Source: Streptomyces noursei
GTDB lineage: Bacteria; Actinomycetota; Actinomycetes; Streptomycetales; Streptomycetaceae
NCBI RefSeq assembly: GCF_016917755.1
Contig: NZ_CP070326.1
Span: forward strand, 8,556,001-8,620,000
Reading direction: 5' to 3'
Length of the DNA: 64,000 nucleotides
Below the pieces are notes generated by a model. It was given only the letters and a program-made list of their open reading frames with translations. It did no database searches and was not told where the DNA came from. This document shows, piece after piece, positions 58,966 through 64,000 of the stretch. Each line of letters begins with the position of its first letter. Position 1 is the stretch's first letter. Position numbers and translations under genes: made by a program.

Positions 58966-59376
58966 ATGGACATCACCATTCACGCCAGTTTCCTCCCGCA
59001 CGACGACCCGGAAGCCTCCCTGGCCTTCTACCGCGACACCCTCGGCTTCGAGGTCCGCAACGACGTCGGCAGCGGCACGATGCGCTGGATCACGGTCGGC
59101 CCCGCCGGTCAGCCCGACACCTCGATCGTGCTGCACCCGCCGGCCGCCGACCCCGGCGTCACCGACGAAGAGCGCCGCACCATCACCGAGATGATGGCCA
59201 AGGGCACCTACGGCATCATCGTCCTGGCCACCAAGGACCTCGACGCCACTTTCGAGCGGCTGCAGTCCGGCGACGCCGAGGTCGTCCAGGAGCCGACCGA
59301 GCAGCCCTACGGGGTGCGCGACTGCGCCTTCCGCGATCCCGCGGGCAACCTGATCCGGGTCAACGAGCTGCGCTGA
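58966..59376 (+). CDS. VOC family protein in the UvrA-paralogue cluster
   Basis: 136 aa from ATG 58966. VOC fold: MDITIHASFLPHDDPEASLA, FYRDTLGFEVRND, CAFRDPAGNLIRVNELR; metal positions His6 and Glu/Asp near the end (RVNE). Proteins of this kind with an adjacent UvrA paralogue recur in Streptomyces, possibly sequestering a DNA-damaging drug. Cotranscribed with the AraC gene; 162 bases before uvrA-like. Confidence 0.85.
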   Translation: MDITIHASFLPHDDPEASLAFYRDTLGFEVRNDVGSGTMRWITVGPAGQPDTSIVLHPPAADPGVTDEERRTITEMMAKGTYGIIVLATKDLDATFERLQSGDAEVVQEPTEQPYGVRDCAFRDPAGNLIRVNELR

Positions 59377-59538
59377 GCCGCCGGGCGGCCGCCGCCGCGA
59401 CCCGCCGGTGCGGGCCTGGTCGCGGCGGTCCTCCCGGGCCCCGGTGACGCCTTCCCGCCTTCCCGCTTTCCCACTTTCCCGCGCAACACCTACCGAGCGA
59501 TACCGCGAAGGCGGCTGCGCCTCGCAGATGGAGACACG

Positions 59539-61923
<2,385 letters not shown>

Positions 61924-61996
61924 CCGAGACGACGGCACGGACCCGACCCGGGCCGCGACCGGATCCCCACCCGGGGGCCGGCCGCGGCTTCGTGCG

Positions 61997-62041
61997 CCGG
62001 AACAACCGGAACAACCGGAACAACCGGAACAACCGGAACAA
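61997..62041. repeat. 9-bp tandem repeat, five exact copies
   Basis: CCGGAACAA repeated five times between the UvrA-like and TetR genes (convergent), outside any gene. In the minus frames it would read as Val-Val-Pro repeats, but no gene covers it. Perfect identity suggests recent slippage. Confidence 0.9.
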
Positions 62042-62085
62042 CAGGTGGGACGCGGCGGACCCGGCCATGCCCCGTCGGGCCGGGC

Positions 62086-62790
62086 CTAGGCATCGCCCCG
62101 TGACCGGCGTCGCGGCATCCGCAGGGTGAGCAACTTGGCGCGCGGGGCGAGGCGTCGGGCCATCGCGAACACCGAATCCGTACGCGACCGGTCGGCGTCC
62201 AGGACGGTGAAGAGGTTGACGCCGAGGTAGAAGGTGATCGCCGCGTTGGCCAGGTCGCGGGGCGGGGTGAGGCGGGCCAGTGGGGTGCCGCCGATGACGC
62301 GGTCGAGGGTCGCCTCGATGAACGCCAGCCACGGCTCGGCGCGCTCCGACAGCGGTTCGCGCAGCTCGGGCTTGGCCACCGCGGCGGCCACCAGCTCGGA
62401 GAAGAGCGTGATGTGGCCGCCGTCGAGGTCGTCCCGGTAGACGCGGGTGGCGGCGTCGGCCAGTTCCTCCAGGGTGCGCACGTCGGCGACCGTGGCGCGG
62501 TGCAGGGCCATCCGCTCGGCGGAGGAACGGTCGAGCGCCGCGAGCAGCAGCGGATCGACGCCTCCGAAGTGGTAGAAGACGAGCGCCGAGTTGACGCCGG
62601 CCTCCTTGGCGATGGTCCGGGCGCTGGTGCCCGCGTAGCCCTGGCTCTTCAGGACGGCGGTGGCCGCCTCGATCAACCGGTCCTTGGTCTCCCCGGCGCC
62701 GCCGGCTCCCTTGGCGCCCTTCCCCCGCTTCGCGCCCCCGGCGCCCGTCGTTCCCGCGGGGCCCTCGCCGCCGTTGCTGTCCGCCGTCAT
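62086..62790 (-). CDS. TetR family regulator
   Basis: 234 aa from ATG 62790. A Gly/Lys-rich flexible start (GAGGAKRGKGAKGAGGAG) precedes the DNA-binding domain RLIEAATAVLKSQGYAGTSA ... KEAGVNSALVFYHFGGVDPL. The ligand domain ends with a basic tail (MPRRRSRGD). Divergent from a membrane protein gene with a large palindrome between, so it probably controls that gene and itself. Confidence 0.9.
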   Translation of the reverse strand: MTADSNGGEGPAGTTGAGGAKRGKGAKGAGGAGETKDRLIEAATAVLKSQGYAGTSARTIAKEAGVNSALVFYHFGGVDPLLLAALDRSSAERMALHRATVADVRTLEELADAATRVYRDDLDGGHITLFSELVAAAVAKPELREPLSERAEPWLAFIEATLDRVIGGTPLARLTPPRDLANAAITFYLGVNLFTVLDADRSRTDSVFAMARRLAPRAKLLTLRMPRRRSRGDA

Positions 62791-62812
62791 CGACCGTCCT
62801 CTCACTGAAGTC

Positions 62813-62854
62813 TTCATCATAGGGTTTAATCGAGTGGTTAAATCAGTTGATGAA
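62813..62854. promoter_or_regulatory. Large nested palindrome, probable TetR operator
   Basis: TTCATCA-N5-TTTAA-N8-TTAAA-N5-TGATGAA: outer (62813-62819 / 62848-62854) and inner (62825-62829 / 62838-62842) arms share one centre at 62833.5. It is AT-rich and lies between the two divergent starts at 62790 and 62866. Confidence 0.75.
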
Positions 62855-62865
62855 CGAAAGGCGGG

Positions 62866-63831
62866 ATGGGGACGATGGACGGGACACCGAAGCGCGCGCC
62901 CATGACGCGGGCCCGACGACAACTGGTCGGGGTGCTGGTGGTGCTGTTCGCGGCGATGCTGCTCTACAAGGTGCTGCACGCCGGGAACTTGGAGCAGACC
63001 GCGCTCTTCTACGTGGGCCTGCCCGCGTTCATCGCCCTCGCGGTGGCCGTCGGCGCCCGGCCCAAGAGCGTCACCGGCACCGCCCTCGCCGCGGTGACCG
63101 TCGGCCTGGCGCTCGCCGGCCCGCTGCTGGACGAGGGCATCATTTGCCTGGTCATGGCGGCGCCGCTGTTCTACCTGCTGGCCGTGATCATCGCCGCGCC
63201 CGTGGACCTTGCCCGGCGCAGGGCGCGCAAGGGCCAGGGCGGGCGCACGCACGCCTTCGCGACCGTGCCGCTCATCGCGCTCCTGGCACTGGAGGGCACC
63301 GGCGCCTACGAACTCCCCCGGGACGGGACCGCCACCGTCACCCGCACCGTCGCGACGAGCCCCGCGCAGTTCGAGCGGACCCTCGCCGCGCCGCCCCGTT
63401 TCGCGGCGCCCGAGCCGGTGTTCCTGCAGATCCCCTTCCCCCGGCCGCAGCACTCCGAAGGCGCGGGCCTGGGAGTCGGCGCCCACCGGGAGGTCGCCTT
63501 CAACCCGCACCGGTCCCTTGGCATCGGGTCGCACCCCACACCGCGCTCCATGCGCCTGGTCGTCGCCGCGCACACCCCGGGCCACGTCCGCTTCGTCGTC
63601 ACGCACGACACCACGCTCGCCCGCTGGCTCGACCTGCGTTCGGCCGAGGTGACCTGGCGGCCGTCCGCCGCCGGCCGCACCGAGGTCACCTGGACCCTGC
63701 ACTACCGCCGCACCTTCGACCCCGGTTGGTACTTCGGCCCGATCCAGCAGTACGGGATGGAGCAGGCGGCGGCCTACCTCTCCGACACCTTCTCCCACAC
63801 CACCGCGCCGGCCGGTACGAGCGCGCGATGA
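62866..63831 (+). CDS. Membrane protein with extracytoplasmic SRPBCC-like domain
   Basis: 321 aa from ATG 62866 (ATG 62875 possible). Four hydrophobic helices: QLVGVLVVLFAAMLLYKVL, LFYVGLPAFIALAVAVGA, GTALAAVTVGLALAGPLL, IICLVMAAPLFYLLAVIIAA, with a further one near FATVPLIALLALEG. The C-terminal half (TVTRTVATSPAQFERTLAAP ... AAGRTEVTWTLHYRRTFDPG) looks like a polyketide-cyclase/START-like beta-rich domain. Function unknown. Next gene overlaps its stop. Confidence 0.75.
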   Translation: MGTMDGTPKRAPMTRARRQLVGVLVVLFAAMLLYKVLHAGNLEQTALFYVGLPAFIALAVAVGARPKSVTGTALAAVTVGLALAGPLLDEGIICLVMAAPLFYLLAVIIAAPVDLARRRARKGQGGRTHAFATVPLIALLALEGTGAYELPRDGTATVTRTVATSPAQFERTLAAPPRFAAPEPVFLQIPFPRPQHSEGAGLGVGAHREVAFNPHRSLGIGSHPTPRSMRLVVAAHTPGHVRFVVTHDTTLARWLDLRSAEVTWRPSAAGRTEVTWTLHYRRTFDPGWYFGPIQQYGMEQAAAYLSDTFSHTTAPAGTSAR

Positions 63832-64000
63832 CCGCCCTCCCCGGCGCCGATCCGGCGCTCATCCGCGCCGCCTGCCTGTTCGGCCCGCTCCTCGCCACCG
63901 GTGCCGCCCTGCTCCGGCGGCCACCGGACCGGCGGACGATCGCCGCCGCGATCCTGGCGACCGCCTGGACCGCGGTCTGGCTCCCCGCGGTCAACCTCCT
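63828..64000 (+). CDS. Membrane protein, cut off by the window edge
   Basis: ATG 63828 overlaps the previous stop (ATGA). The visible 57 residues (MTALPGADPALIRAACLFGP, LLATGAALLRR, then ILATAWTAVWLPAVNLL) contain two hydrophobic segments. Likely an integral membrane partner of the preceding protein. No family can be named from this piece. Confidence 0.6.
   Translation, partial: MTALPGADPALIRAACLFGPLLATGAALLRRPPDRRTIAAAILATAWTAVWLPAVNL

Noticed and set aside
61997..62041. Possible CRISPR-like array
   Set aside because: Nine-base units without spacers are a simple tandem repeat; no cas genes anywhere in the window.

Overview
The window is about 72% GC, most genes have G or C in nearly every third codon position, and there are GTG starts, purine-rich ribosome binding sites and a subtilisin-inhibitor-like protein. 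All of this points to a Streptomyces chromosome. From memory, the order murT/gatD-pfkA ... tripeptidyl aminopeptidase-urease ... bioBAD resembles the S. coelicolor SCO12xx region; no search was run to confirm it.

Positions 1-16.8 kb form an accessory, partly decayed stretch with low coding density. It begins with a frameshifted, internally deleted glycosyltransferase. It then carries scattered cargo: two small secreted proteins, acetyltransferase, two VOC/ArsR-MFS type resistance-like units, a Tat-exported purple-acid-phosphatase-like enzyme, a flavin monooxygenase, a LysE exporter and a dienelactone hydrolase. Between these lie gene relics (a large secreted protein, a DUF6879-type regulatory pair, transposase pieces), one IS5-type element and the initiator tRNA-fMet. 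Two degenerate copies of the 3' end of the acyl-CoA dehydrogenase gene (at 2.03 kb and 11.0 kb) lie in the same orientation as the intact gene at 16.9 kb, so the stretch may be a decayed island that used that 3' end as attachment site.

Positions 16.9-31 kb are conserved core. They hold an acyl-CoA dehydrogenase with divergent TetR, peptide deformylase, the MurT/GatD lipid II amidation pair, phosphofructokinase, a CtaG-type oxidase assembly protein, an SSI-family protease inhibitor, a PlsC acyltransferase, a YbaK deacylase and a secreted tripeptidyl aminopeptidase. They end with a four-gene cluster of three Roadblock/LC7 proteins and a DUF4388-like protein.

Positions 31-36 kb are the leftward urease operon ureABCFGD. 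It is peppered with short palindromic repeats, one translated inside ureD and one giving ureF its ribosome binding site. Positions 36-40 kb carry a secreted M28 aminopeptidase, an orphan Phd-type antitoxin divergent from an unusual ClpP (catalytic Ser replaced by Thr), an NlpC/P60 hydrolase and an anti-sigma-like ATPase. Positions 40.5-45.3 kb are biotin synthesis: bioF facing away from bioBAD.

Positions 45.4-64 kb hold a Doc-like toxin/antitoxin pair, an amino acid permease, a drug/metabolite transporter with divergent GntR regulator, a lone phage-tail-tube-like protein, an F420/flavin oxidoreductase, two CNNM/CBS membrane proteins, and a flavin monooxygenase with its TetR and a perfect operator. 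They continue with a GDSL hydrolase, an AraC-VOC-UvrA paralogue set that looks like DNA-damaging drug resistance, and a TetR regulator divergent from membrane protein genes that run off the right edge.
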